32,380 nucleotides of DNA from Planctomycetota bacterium (GCA_947455805.1 CANGSN010000003.1:1-32380); one strand, 5' to 3'. Counted from the stretch's first letter, positions 17,494-26,998 are shown. Notes: generated from the letters alone by a model not told the origin. Program-made: numbers and translations.

Positions 17494-17525
17494 CGAGCCG
17501 TGCCTGTCCGGCGATAGGCACGCAC

Positions 17526-18329
17526 ATGACCGACATGGAGGAGAAGTACCGCAGCGTGCTCGAGCACTTCGCCCAGCTGCTGCGCGAAGTCGCCGACGAC
17601 GCACCGCCGCGCAAGCCCTCCGCGGACGGCAAATCGCCGGACCTGTTCGAGGACGGTCGCCAGCTGGGCCTGCACACCGCAGCCTCGCTGCTCGCCGAGA
17701 GCCTGCGCGTCTTCGGCGTGCCAGCGGGCAACGTCGACGCGGTCGGTTTCGAAGGCTTGCTGCTGTCCGATCGTGACCCGCCGAAGGCCGGGCCGCCGCC
17801 GCAGACCGGCAGCGCCGAGGCCGCCGTGCTGTCCGACGCGACCAACGTGGCGGTCGTCCAGTTGCCCGGGAGGCGATTCCCAGCGTCGGCCATTCAGGGC
17901 GACTCGCTCGCGAACCTGCACTCCTTGGCGCTCGACCTCCGTCGGCGCGCGAGCCAAAGCACGGATGAAGAACTGGCGGACACGGCCACCGAGCTGCACG
18001 AACTGCTGCACGCCCGACTGCTGCACTACCAGCAGGTGCTGCTGGCGAACGGCCGAACCCTTCCCTACTCGCCGCGCATCGGCGAGCATTGCGGAGCAAG
18101 AGTCCGGGCCGTCGTGATCCCGCAGCCGCCGCCCCGCAAGAACCCCGCACCCATGACGAAGCTCACCAGGGAACGCGTCGTGATCGTGCTGTTCACCGCA
18201 CTGCTGCTGTGGAGCTGGGGCCCGACCACCCCGCACGTCGCCGCGGCCGTCGTCGCCGTCGCGTTCTTCTGGTGGTTCGTCGGCCCGAACGAACGCGCGC
18301 GCCACGAAGCGAACCGGCCGCCGGCGTGA
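17526..18329 (+). CDS. Hypothetical protein with soluble helical N-terminus and C-terminal two-TM segment
   Basis: 267 aa from ATG 17526 (MTDMEEKYRSVLEHFAQLLREVADDAPPRK...); C-terminus MTKLTRERVVIVLFTALLLWSWGPTTPHVAAAVVAVAFFWWFVG. Confidence 0.6.
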   Translation: MTDMEEKYRSVLEHFAQLLREVADDAPPRKPSADGKSPDLFEDGRQLGLHTAASLLAESLRVFGVPAGNVDAVGFEGLLLSDRDPPKAGPPPQTGSAEAAVLSDATNVAVVQLPGRRFPASAIQGDSLANLHSLALDLRRRASQSTDEELADTATELHELLHARLLHYQQVLLANGRTLPYSPRIGEHCGARVRAVVIPQPPPRKNPAPMTKLTRERVVIVLFTALLLWSWGPTTPHVAAAVVAVAFFWWFVGPNERARHEANRPPA

Positions 18330-18366
18330 GCGCTGCCTGCCGCAACGACGAAGCATCCGAACGCCC

Positions 18367-18630
18367 ATGACCGAAGCCACCGTCCGCACCATCCTCCGCC
18401 TCGTCGCCGTCGTCACGATCCTCGTCGGAGCCATCCTCGTCGCCACGACGCTGGTCGCGATCGTCGGCGCCAATCGCGCAATGAACGCCGCCTCGATGGG
18501 TGGTGTGCTGCGCAGCGCGACGATGGAGGTGACGTTCTACAGCGTGCTCGCACACATCGTGATCGCCGGCGAAGGCTTGCTGCTCTACATGCTGAGTCCC
18601 GCGCTGGCGAAGAAGATCGTCGCCGAGTGA
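18367..18630 (+). CDS. Small membrane protein
   Basis: 87 aa, two hydrophobic helices. Confidence 0.55.
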   Translation: MTEATVRTILRLVAVVTILVGAILVATTLVAIVGANRAMNAASMGGVLRSATMEVTFYSVLAHIVIAGEGLLLYMLSPALAKKIVAE

Positions 18631-18661
18631 ATGCTGCGGGGCGCTGCCGCCACGCGGTCCC

Positions 18662-20221
18662 TCAGTCGGCAGCCGGCACGAAGCCGGCCTGAAAGTCGAG
18701 ATCGGCGAAGCCGGTGATGGGGTCGATGCCGCGAACCCAGGCGTAAACGAAGTAGAGCACTCGTCGACCGTCGACGACGGCCACGGTCGGCTCGCCGATG
18801 GCGACGATCTTGCCGAGGTCGGCGGTGGTGACGCGCAGGCTCGCGATCGAGGTGTCCTTCTGCAGCAGCGTCACCGGCGCCGACCAGTTGCCGCCGTCGC
18901 CGAGCGCCGCGGCGTCGTGGGTGCCGGCATAGGCGGCGAACGCGATGCTGGTGTCCTGCGTGAAGTAGAGCCCCTCGTCTCGGAACGTCGGCTGGATCGC
19001 GGTGGTACCCGGCACGTTGACGACGCCGGGCAACACCACCTTGGTGAAGTCGTTCGAGCTCGGGAACACACCGCTGCCCAGCACATGGACCGTGATGCGG
19101 CCGGTGTCGGCGTCGCCGTCGTACTCGTCGTCGGTCCACACCGAGCGCACGTCGCCACCAACACCGATGTACAGACCCGGATTGCCCTGGGTGCCGGTGT
19201 TGTCGCCGAGGTCCAGCAGCACCGAAGGGAACGGCGTGCTTCGCGCCGGCGGGTTGCCCGGGGTCGTCGCCGCGTAGGTGCCGAGCACGTTGGTGGTGCC
19301 GAACACGACCTCGCAGGTGTAGGCGTCGAAGCCGTTGCCGACGGTCACCGCGTCCTTCAGCGTGAACACCGCGCGATGACTGTCGCCGCCGATCGGTTGG
19401 AACGAGAGTCCGAACGGACCGACGATGCCGTCGCCGAGGTCGTCGAACGCCAGCGAGAACGGCGCCGCGAAGCTGCCGTCGGGCTGCTTGCGAAAACCAT
19501 AGAACATCGTCGTCAGCGCCAGCACCGGCGCACCGTCCGGGCCGATGCCGAACGACGCCGCGTTGTGCAGTTGGGTGGTGCCGCTGAAGCGTCCGGTGAA
19601 GAAGCCCGGTCGCTCGGGGCCGGCGAGCGGCCCGATCGTGGTGTCGAGCCAAGGGTGCGTGCAGCGGTCGGGCACCAGCCGATTGCCACCGCAACCGCCG
19701 TTCGCTCGCGACTCCTGGAACACCAGCAGGCTCGACCAGCGAAACGGTCCGTACTGCACGAACAACGTCTGGCCGTCGGGGGCGATGGTGACGCCGTCCT
19801 CGTAGCCGTCGGTGTTGACGAGGCCGGCGACCGACTGCGGTTGCCCCCAGTCGGCATGCACGTCCTGCAGCACCAACGCGGTGCGCACGATCGAGCTACC
19901 GGCAACCGTCGCCGTCACGCGGTACTCGCCGGTGGTCGTCGGCAGCATGGTGCTGACGAACCTGCCACCGCCGGTCCGGGCGATGGGGCCAAGGCTGCCG
20001 CGGTCGACGGCCAGCGAAGGGGTCGCCTCGCTGCCGCTGACGTCGACCGCGACTTCGACCGCGTCGAGACCGGGGCCTGGCACGCGGGTGAACGACAGCG
20101 TCAACGCCGGTGCCGGCGTGGGTGCCGTAGCGCTGCCACCGCCGCTGCACGCAGCCGCGAGAACGACGAGGGCTTCGGCGGCCAAGAACGCAGGGGCGAG
20201 GCTCCGTGACGAGCGGGGCAT
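18662..20221 (-). CDS. Secreted lipoprotein, hypothetical (exo-sialidase/beta-propeller-like)
   Basis: Signal MPRSSRSLAPAFLAAEALVVLAAAC|SGGG; ~500 aa extracytoplasmic region with repeated beta-type segments and acidic loops (DDEYDGDADTG). Confidence 0.7.
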   Translation of the reverse strand: MPRSSRSLAPAFLAAEALVVLAAACSGGGSATAPTPAPALTLSFTRVPGPGLDAVEVAVDVSGSEATPSLAVDRGSLGPIARTGGGRFVSTMLPTTTGEYRVTATVAGSSIVRTALVLQDVHADWGQPQSVAGLVNTDGYEDGVTIAPDGQTLFVQYGPFRWSSLLVFQESRANGGCGGNRLVPDRCTHPWLDTTIGPLAGPERPGFFTGRFSGTTQLHNAASFGIGPDGAPVLALTTMFYGFRKQPDGSFAAPFSLAFDDLGDGIVGPFGLSFQPIGGDSHRAVFTLKDAVTVGNGFDAYTCEVVFGTTNVLGTYAATTPGNPPARSTPFPSVLLDLGDNTGTQGNPGLYIGVGGDVRSVWTDDEYDGDADTGRITVHVLGSGVFPSSNDFTKVVLPGVVNVPGTTAIQPTFRDEGLYFTQDTSIAFAAYAGTHDAAALGDGGNWSAPVTLLQKDTSIASLRVTTADLGKIVAIGEPTVAVVDGRRVLYFVYAWVRGIDPITGFADLDFQAGFVPAAD

Positions 20222-20361
20222 GCGGCCATCATCGGCAGCTTGCCGTGCAGTTCTCCGTTCGTTCGGCACTGCCTGGTTCCGCTCGGCAGCTCGCTGGTCC
20301 GCGTCATGCTGAGTGCATCGCCGGCGAAGGAGATCGTCGCTCGAGGGAAGGCGCTGCACGA

Positions 20362-22701
20362 CTACACCGACGGCGCGCGCGCTGCGAGCGAACGCCGCCG
20401 CTGCCGCCACGCGATCACCGCGAGGCCCGAGCCGAGCAGCAGCCACGTCGCCGGCTCCGGCACCGGCTGGCCACCGAGCAGCTCCGGCGGTTCGCGGCCG
20501 CTGATGGCGCCCGGCTCGAGCTTGTGCTCGTCGTATTGCTCCCGACGCTCGAGCACGACGGCGCTCGCCCCGGCGGTCACCACGCGATAGCTCGCGGCCA
20601 GGCCCGTCGCCGTCGCATCGCCGCGGTGCCGGCGATCGCGCGCCTCGGTCGCGGCCCACAAGCGCACCAGCTGGTCGTCGACCACGACGGCATCGGCCGG
20701 CGGTGTGCTCGCACGAGCGAACGTGCGCACGAAGCCGTCGGTCGGCACGTTCGCCGCATCGACGTTCACGAACTGCTGCAGCCAGCGCTGCGCCGCGGCG
20801 AGTGGCCGCAGCGGGGCGGTGACGAGCTGCGCGCGGAAGGCCTCGAGCTGGTAGAGCTGCTGCGGCGACCGGCTGAGCGGCACCGCGTAGACCCGCACGT
20901 CCTTCGCCCAGGCGGCATCTTGTCCCGGCAGCAGGTGCACGGAGCCGCCATGGAACCACAGCACCTCGGTGGAGCCGAGCCTCGCCGCTTCGGCGGTCGC
21001 CGCCGCGAGGGCGGGACGCGGATCGGCGCCGCCAAGGAACGGTTGCGAGCGCAGCCACGCGACGAGCGCGTCGTCACCGGCGATCGCTTCGTGGCGCTGC
21101 AGGCCACTGCCGTAGGCGGCATACAGGGACAGCTGCCGACCACGCGGCAGCGACTGCACGAGCGCCACCAGATCGTCGCGCGCCGTCGCCGTCGAGTAGC
21201 TCGCATCGAACACCACGACCAGCGGCTTCGGCACCCGCGGCACGGCGGTTTGCTCCGACGGCGCGAGCGTCTGCACGACGAAGCCGTCGGCATCGCGGGC
21301 GCAGGTGACCCGCACGAACCCACCCGCGATCGGCACCGCCTGCGACAGATCCTTGCCTTCGACGGTGCGCTCGTCGACGGACCCGTCGGCGCGAACCACG
21401 CGCAGCGTGTGCAGGTCGCCGACGAGCGGCGTGCAGGTGTGGTCGACCAGTTCCGGCAACGACAGCACCAGGGAGTCCCCGTCGCGGCGCAGCGGCACCG
21501 TGATGCCGACCCGCACGCGCATCGGCGGCAGGTTGGCCGCCAACGGGAACAGCTGCAGCCACAACCGCCGCGGCCCGACTTCGCGCAGCAGCACCGGATC
21601 GAGCCGTCGCGCCACGACGCTGTCGAACGCCTTCTTGGCGCGGCCGTCGCTGGCGAACGCCGCGGGCCGCTCTTCGCCGTCGATCCACGACGACAGCGAA
21701 CTGGCGACGGCACCCGGCGGCAGCTGCAGTTCGAACCACGCCGTGTCGAGGAAGGAGTTGCGCCCCTCGGCGACGAGCTCCCAGTCGAGTCGCGCCACCG
21801 CGGCGCGCGGTTCCGCCGTGATCGTCCATTCGCTCTGCTTCCACCACGGCCCAAGCCCGCCCGACGACGCTCGCCCGCCCGCCTGCGTCGGCCCGAAGCC
21901 GTGCGCGCGATGGAAGGCCGCGTGCCGCTCGTGCTGGCTGACCTTCTTGTCGCGCAGGAACCAGAACGTCGAGTGCGAGAACAGCTGCCGAGAGCGCCGA
22001 CCGAACGGACCGAAGTCGTCGGAGTCTTCGTACACCACCGAGTCCAGCCACTTACGCTGCTTGTCGATGTCGCCCTGGCGCGCTTCGGCAGCCAGCGCCT
22101 CGACAACGGCCTCGCCCGCAGTCCCCTGGCGCATGGCGAGCGCCAGTCGATCGATCGGCGCACGATCCTGGTTGCGCGGCAAGGCCGCGTAGCAGACGGC
22201 GGCGATCGTCAGCGCCGCCACCACCAGCACGTGACGGCCAGCGCGCCCCGCCGGCCAGCCTGCGTCCGCAGCCTTCGCCCGCACCTCGCGCCAGATCCGG
22301 GGCTGACCGCAGAGCACGAGGTAGGGCGCCCAGGCGAGGAAGCCGACGAGGAAAACGGCACCGAAGATCATCATCGGCACCAGTGGCCCGAGGACGACCC
22401 CGTAGAGCACCGCCATGCCGAGCACGAAGCCGAACACCGTCGCATGGGCACCCGGCGGTAGAAACCCGGCGACGGGAGGCAACCGGAGGCCGATGTTCAG
22501 GACCAGCGAAGCGAGGACCGCGCCGAGCACCACAGCGTTGGGGAAGAGACCGAGCGCCTCCGTCGCGAACCTCCATTCCAGCTCCGCGATCAAGCCGGCC
22601 AGCGGCAGCACGGCCATGAACAGGAAGTCGAAGACCGCGTAGTGGGTCGACGCCGCCGACGGCTGCCTCGCGGCGCTCTCCGCCGTGCGTGGACTCGTCA
22701 T
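20362..22701 (-). CDS. N-terminal multi-TM protein with VIT-like and VWA-like regions and a PEP-CTERM sorting signal
   Basis: N-terminal hydrophobic helices; VIT-like FELQLPPGAVASSLSSWIDGEERPAAFASDGRAKKAFDSVVARRLDPVLLREVGPRRLWLQLFPLAANLPPMRVRVGITVPL; KPLVVVFDASYST; C-terminus PVPEPATWLLLGSGLAVIAWRQRRR. Confidence 0.85.
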   Translation of the reverse strand: MTSPRTAESAARQPSAASTHYAVFDFLFMAVLPLAGLIAELEWRFATEALGLFPNAVVLGAVLASLVLNIGLRLPPVAGFLPPGAHATVFGFVLGMAVLYGVVLGPLVPMMIFGAVFLVGFLAWAPYLVLCGQPRIWREVRAKAADAGWPAGRAGRHVLVVAALTIAAVCYAALPRNQDRAPIDRLALAMRQGTAGEAVVEALAAEARQGDIDKQRKWLDSVVYEDSDDFGPFGRRSRQLFSHSTFWFLRDKKVSQHERHAAFHRAHGFGPTQAGGRASSGGLGPWWKQSEWTITAEPRAAVARLDWELVAEGRNSFLDTAWFELQLPPGAVASSLSSWIDGEERPAAFASDGRAKKAFDSVVARRLDPVLLREVGPRRLWLQLFPLAANLPPMRVRVGITVPLRRDGDSLVLSLPELVDHTCTPLVGDLHTLRVVRADGSVDERTVEGKDLSQAVPIAGGFVRVTCARDADGFVVQTLAPSEQTAVPRVPKPLVVVFDASYSTATARDDLVALVQSLPRGRQLSLYAAYGSGLQRHEAIAGDDALVAWLRSQPFLGGADPRPALAAATAEAARLGSTEVLWFHGGSVHLLPGQDAAWAKDVRVYAVPLSRSPQQLYQLEAFRAQLVTAPLRPLAAAQRWLQQFVNVDAANVPTDGFVRTFARASTPPADAVVVDDQLVRLWAATEARDRRHRGDATATGLAASYRVVTAGASAVVLERREQYDEHKLEPGAISGREPPELLGGQPVPEPATWLLLGSGLAVIAWRQRRRSLAARAPSV

Positions 22702-22725
22702 GGCGCGCAAGGGACCGGGCGGATG

Positions 22726-22756
22726 GCGCCATGGCAAGCCCTGCGGGCCATGGCGC
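22726..22756. repeat. Inverted repeat GCGCCATGGC-N11-GCCATGGCGC in divergent intergenic region
   Basis: 10-bp perfect arms at 22726-22735 and 22747-22756, each containing the palindrome GCCATGGC. Confidence 0.6.
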
Positions 22757-22865
22757 GGCTGCCCAGCGGCCACAAATCCTGGCCCCACGGCACCTTTTCG
22801 CCGCGGCAATCGTCCCAACGCGGGACCACACGTCCGGCGCGCCCCACGCCGACCTCCCTCGCTCC

Positions 22866-25800
22866 ATGCACGATCGTCGATCGCGTCTCCCGCGGCTCGC
22901 TGCCGCCGTCGCCACCGTTCTCTCGCTCTCGCTCTCGCTCGCACCGCCGCTGCTCGCCCAGAAGGGCGACGCCGCCGGCGAACAGCAGGCCGCCTTCCAG
23001 ATGTCGCCGTCGTGGCGCACGTTCCTCGCCGAACGCGGCGGCGAATGGCGCATCGACTGGTGCGCCGCGACCGGCACGCCGCGCGCCATCTACGGCACCG
23101 GCCTCGACCTCGCCGACTGGCGCGGCAACACGCTCGACGAAGCGCGCCGCCAGGCGCACCAGCTGCTGCGCGACCAGGCCGAACTGCTGCGCCTGGGCAC
23201 GTCCGACTTCCGCGAGACCATCGGTAGCCGCATGGGCCGCACGTGGTCGTTCGTGTTCGACCAGTTCCACGCCGGCCTGCCAGTGATCGGCGGCCGCGCC
23301 GACGTGCGCGTCAGCATGCGCGGGCGCATCGCGATGTTCGGCAGCACCGCGTGGCAGATCCCGGCGAACTTCGGCATCACGCCGACCATCGACGGCGACA
23401 CCGCGCTGGCGCTGGCCTGGCAGGCGCTCGGCGAAGTGGCGACCGACGCGCCGCAACCGAAGGCGCCGGCCGCGCCGCGCCTCGTGATCTGGGGCGACGT
23501 GCACCAGGCCACGCCCGGCACCGTGCACCTCGCCTGGGAGTGCGCGATCCGCAACGTCGATCGCAACGGCAACGGCTCGATCGGTCGTTCCTACGTCGAC
23601 GCGACCAACGGCCAGGTGCTGCAGTTCGTCAGCGACAAGCACGAGTGCGGCTTCGCCGGCTGCAGCCTCGGTGAAGCGCCGTCGACGCCGACGGCTGCGG
23701 CCGCGAACACGAACGCCCCGCTCGCCGCGCCGGTGCTGACCACCGTGACCGTGCGCGGTTGGACGCGCACCGGCAACGACGCGTTCGACCCGCTGGTCGA
23801 CACGCCGCTGCCCGGCATCGAACTCAACGTTCCTGGCATCGGCGTCGTCACCACCAACGCCAGCGGCCAGGTGCAGATCAACATCGCCAGCCCGGTGACG
23901 ATCACCATCAATGGCCTCGACGGCCGCCACCACGCCCTGGTCAGCGGCAGCAACCAGCCGAGCGGTTCGTGGAACGTCAATCCCGGCGTCGCCACGACGA
24001 TCACGCTGCTGTCCTCGGGCGCCACGCCGGAGCAGGCAGCACACACGACCGTGTCGTGGTGGACCGACCGCACCAACGAGTTCGTGCGCTCGATCCTCGG
24101 CAACACGCCGCAGATCACCACCGCCAGCGCGATGGCGGTGACGGTCAACATCGCGGACACCTGCAACGCCTACTACACGGGCAACTCGATCAACTTCTTC
24201 TCGACCGGCGGCGGCTGCTCGAACACGGCGTTCTCGACCGTCGTCGCGCACGAATGGGGGCACGGCCTCGACGACCGCTACGGCGGCATCTCGCAGATCA
24301 ACGGCCTCAGTGAAGGCTGGGCCGACACCCTCGCGTTCTACCTCGTCGACAACCCGATCCTCGGCAGCGGCTTCTCGACGCAGGGCCAAGGCATCCGCAA
24401 CGGCAACAACACGCGCCAGTATCCGACCGGCGGCGGCGTGCACGCGCAGGGTGAGTCGTGGATGGGCTTCGCGTGGAACCTGCGCGATCGCCTCGCGACG
24501 ACGCTCGGCAGCCGCCCGGCGGCGATCGCGCTCAGCAACGACATCGTCCTCGGCTCGATCGTCGCCGACGCGACCGACCAGCCGGCGGCGCTGCTCGAAG
24601 TGTTCCTCGCCGACGACAACGACGGCAACCTGACCAACGGTACGCCCAACTCCGTCGACCTGACGTGGGCCGCCAACCAGCACTCGATCCCGGTGCCCGG
24701 CGCGCCGAGCATCGTGCCCAACGACGAATGTGCCGGCGCGATCGCGCTGACGAACGGCATCAACGGGCCGTTCTCGACGGTCGGCGCCTACACCTCGGCT
24801 CCCGCCTGGCCCTGCGCGTCCGGCGGCAACGACGCGTGGTTCACGTTCTACGTCGCCCAGAGCGGCACGCTGACGGTGCAGACCTGCGGCCAGGCCTCGT
24901 GGGACACGGCGCTGCAGATCTTCAGCGGCTCGTGCGCTGCACTGACCAGCCTCGGCTGCAACGACGATGCGTGCTCGAGCCTGCAGTCGTCGCTGGCGGT
25001 GCCGGTCAACCCGGGCCTGCACTTCATCCGCGTCGGCGGCTACAACAGCGCGTCGGGCTCGTTCAGCCTCGACGTCAACGGCCCCGGCGGTGTGCCCGCG
25101 ACGGCCACCAACTACGGCACCGGCTGCTATCGCGCGTCGAAGGCGTTCTACGAGCTCTACCCGAGCACCGGCTTCGACCTCGGCGGCACCTCGATGCGCC
25201 TCGCGCGCCTCGGTGACTACTACCTCGTGCAACCGGGCGGCGCCTATGTCGCCCCCACGGCGGCCGCGACGCAGCTGACGCTCTCCGACGACGCGGTCGC
25301 CACTGTCACGCTCGGCGGCACGCTGCTCTATCCAGGCGGCTCGACCACGTCGCTCGAAGTCTGCTCGAACGGCTTCGTCTCGCCGGTGACCGGCAACGGC
25401 AACTCCTATCAGGTCGCCGCCGCCGCCTGGCTCGCTTCGCCGCAGCCGCGCTGGGGCACGTGGCACGACTTCAATCCGGCCGCCACCGGCTCGGGCAAGG
25501 TGAAGTTCGAGCAGATCGGCAGCACCGCCTATGTCACGTGGGACGGCGTCTACAGCTTCAACACCACGACGCCGAACACCTGGCAGCTGCAGTTCGACCT
25601 GCTGACCGGCTTCGTGACCTTCGTGTGGCCGAACGTGGTCTCGTCGGGCAACGGCTGGCTCGTCGGCTTCGCCGGTGCTCTCCCGAACGACGACCTCGGC
25701 AGCTTCGACCTGTCGACGATGGTGCCGGCGACGTTCCGCACCAGCAGCTACAACGCCCTGCCGCTCGCCCTCGCCAGCACGCTGCCGCAGCTCGGCACGA

Positions 25801-26111
25801 CGCTGACGATGACGACGTCGCAGTTCCCGCCGACGAGCCTGCTCGGCATCCAGCTGGTCAGCTTCACTGCGATCGATCCGGGTGTGGAACTCGGCTTCCT
25901 CGGCATGCCGGGCTGCTACGTGCATGCGGGCACCGACGCGATGTATGCGCTGCTGCCGAGCGGCGGTCAGGCGCAGTGGCAGCTGCCGGTGCCGAACAAC
26001 CCGTCGCTGATGGGTGCGCAGCTCGCCGGCCAGAGTGCGGCGTTCGCACCGGGTGCGAACACGGCCGGGCTGATCACGTCGAACGGCGTGCGGCTGACGA
26101 TCGGCGTGTGA
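22866..26111 (+). CDS. Secreted zinc metalloprotease (gluzincin, fungalysin/M36-M4-like) with PPC-like and lineage-type C-terminal domains
   Basis: Signal peptide LAAAVATVLSLSLSLAPPLLA; FTP-like propeptide; VVAHEWGHGLDDRYGG and GLSEGWADTLAFYL; PPC-like NDECAGAIALTNG...LQIFSGSC...FIRVGGYNSASGSFSLDV; terminal LPVPNNPSLMGAQLAGQSAAFAPGANTAGLITSNGVRLTIGV. Confidence 0.9.
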   Translation: MHDRRSRLPRLAAAVATVLSLSLSLAPPLLAQKGDAAGEQQAAFQMSPSWRTFLAERGGEWRIDWCAATGTPRAIYGTGLDLADWRGNTLDEARRQAHQLLRDQAELLRLGTSDFRETIGSRMGRTWSFVFDQFHAGLPVIGGRADVRVSMRGRIAMFGSTAWQIPANFGITPTIDGDTALALAWQALGEVATDAPQPKAPAAPRLVIWGDVHQATPGTVHLAWECAIRNVDRNGNGSIGRSYVDATNGQVLQFVSDKHECGFAGCSLGEAPSTPTAAAANTNAPLAAPVLTTVTVRGWTRTGNDAFDPLVDTPLPGIELNVPGIGVVTTNASGQVQINIASPVTITINGLDGRHHALVSGSNQPSGSWNVNPGVATTITLLSSGATPEQAAHTTVSWWTDRTNEFVRSILGNTPQITTASAMAVTVNIADTCNAYYTGNSINFFSTGGGCSNTAFSTVVAHEWGHGLDDRYGGISQINGLSEGWADTLAFYLVDNPILGSGFSTQGQGIRNGNNTRQYPTGGGVHAQGESWMGFAWNLRDRLATTLGSRPAAIALSNDIVLGSIVADATDQPAALLEVFLADDNDGNLTNGTPNSVDLTWAANQHSIPVPGAPSIVPNDECAGAIALTNGINGPFSTVGAYTSAPAWPCASGGNDAWFTFYVAQSGTLTVQTCGQASWDTALQIFSGSCAALTSLGCNDDACSSLQSSLAVPVNPGLHFIRVGGYNSASGSFSLDVNGPGGVPATATNYGTGCYRASKAFYELYPSTGFDLGGTSMRLARLGDYYLVQPGGAYVAPTAAATQLTLSDDAVATVTLGGTLLYPGGSTTSLEVCSNGFVSPVTGNGNSYQVAAAAWLASPQPRWGTWHDFNPAATGSGKVKFEQIGSTAYVTWDGVYSFNTTTPNTWQLQFDLLTGFVTFVWPNVVSSGNGWLVGFAGALPNDDLGSFDLSTMVPATFRTSSYNALPLALASTLPQLGTTLTMTTSQFPPTSLLGIQLVSFTAIDPGVELGFLGMPGCYVHAGTDAMYALLPSGGQAQWQLPVPNNPSLMGAQLAGQSAAFAPGANTAGLITSNGVRLTIGV

Positions 26112-26149
26112 GGCTGCACGCCCTTCCGCGGCCTGCGGAGCTGGTCAGC

Positions 26150-26362
26150 ATGTGGTTCGACGACCAGCACCATCCAGCGTCCTCGTCGTTCCGCGCCGCG
26201 TTCACAGCAGCCGAGCTGCAGCTGCTCGCGGAGTTTCACCAGTTCTACGACTCGCGGACGAGCTCCCTGCCCTCGAGCCGCAGAGTTCGGGACCTGCATC
26301 GATGCAGAGCGTGGACCGAGATCATGGCCATGGCCACTTCGGTCCGGTCGCGCATCCGATGA
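26150..26362 (+). CDS. Small hypothetical protein
   Basis: 70 aa from ATG 26150 (MWFDDQHHPASSSFRAAFTAAELQLLAEFHQFYDSRTSSLPSS...), protein-like composition unlike the Arg/Ala-rich shadow ORFs. Confidence 0.4.
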   Translation: MWFDDQHHPASSSFRAAFTAAELQLLAEFHQFYDSRTSSLPSSRRVRDLHRCRAWTEIMAMATSVRSRIR

Positions 26363-26404
26363 CCACTCGCTTCTCGGCCGAGCAGTGAAGCCATCTCTTC
26401 CGCG

Positions 26405-26998
26405 ATGAACAACCCAAACAGGCCACCGCACTTCGGCCGCCACGTTCGCGCGATCCCGGTCGTCGAATGGCCCCGCGACGTACTGACGAGCCTGAGCCTC
26501 GACCACGGCTTCGCGGAGGTCGCCAGCCTTCCTGACGACGAGTTGCCTGCGCTGCTCGAGGCGCACTTCGCACCGCTGCGCGAACGAGGCGAACCGATCC
26601 GCGACTCCGTTCCCCTGTTCGGCGGCCTGATTCTCGAGTTCGACGCGACGCGGCGGATCTACCCACAGTGCTGCGGCGACCTCTCGGACGTCACGTCATG
26701 GCTCGATCCGGACGATTCGCTTTCGGGCAAGGCGTTGGTGGCGACTGCGGGGCACCCGTGCCCGGAGCTCATCCGTGAGGGCAAGATGGTGCGGTTGGTT
26801 TGCTCCGATCGGGACGAGCCGTTCGACCCACGCGTCGATCGCGACGTCGTCGTGCCTGCGGCGAGTCTGCGAGCGGCAGTCGCATCCGCCCTGGAACAGC
26901 TCGAGGCGTTCGCCAGGCGACTCGAACGCACAGGCCACCTTCGGGGTCATCCGGGACTGGCGCAGATCCTGGCCGGCCGATCCGACCTTGCTCACTGA
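26405..26998 (+). CDS. Hypothetical protein
   Basis: 197 aa (MNNPNRPPHFGRHVRAIPVVEWPRDVLTSLSLDHGFAEVASLPDDELPALLEAHF...), balanced composition. Confidence 0.6.
   Translation: MNNPNRPPHFGRHVRAIPVVEWPRDVLTSLSLDHGFAEVASLPDDELPALLEAHFAPLRERGEPIRDSVPLFGGLILEFDATRRIYPQCCGDLSDVTSWLDPDDSLSGKALVATAGHPCPELIREGKMVRLVCSDRDEPFDPRVDRDVVVPAASLRAAVASALEQLEAFARRLERTGHLRGHPGLAQILAGRSDLAH

Noticed and set aside
13809-18630. Run of small unrelated co-directional genes considered as an integron cassette array
   Set aside because: Short intergenic gaps show no attC-like RYYYAAC/GTTRRRY pairs or repeated recombination sites, and no integrase is present.
22698-25925. 1075-aa ORF antisense to the metalloprotease
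   Set aside because: Arg/Ala/Val-rich shadow frame typical of high-GC DNA; the sense strand has clear HEWGH peptidase motifs and a signal peptide.
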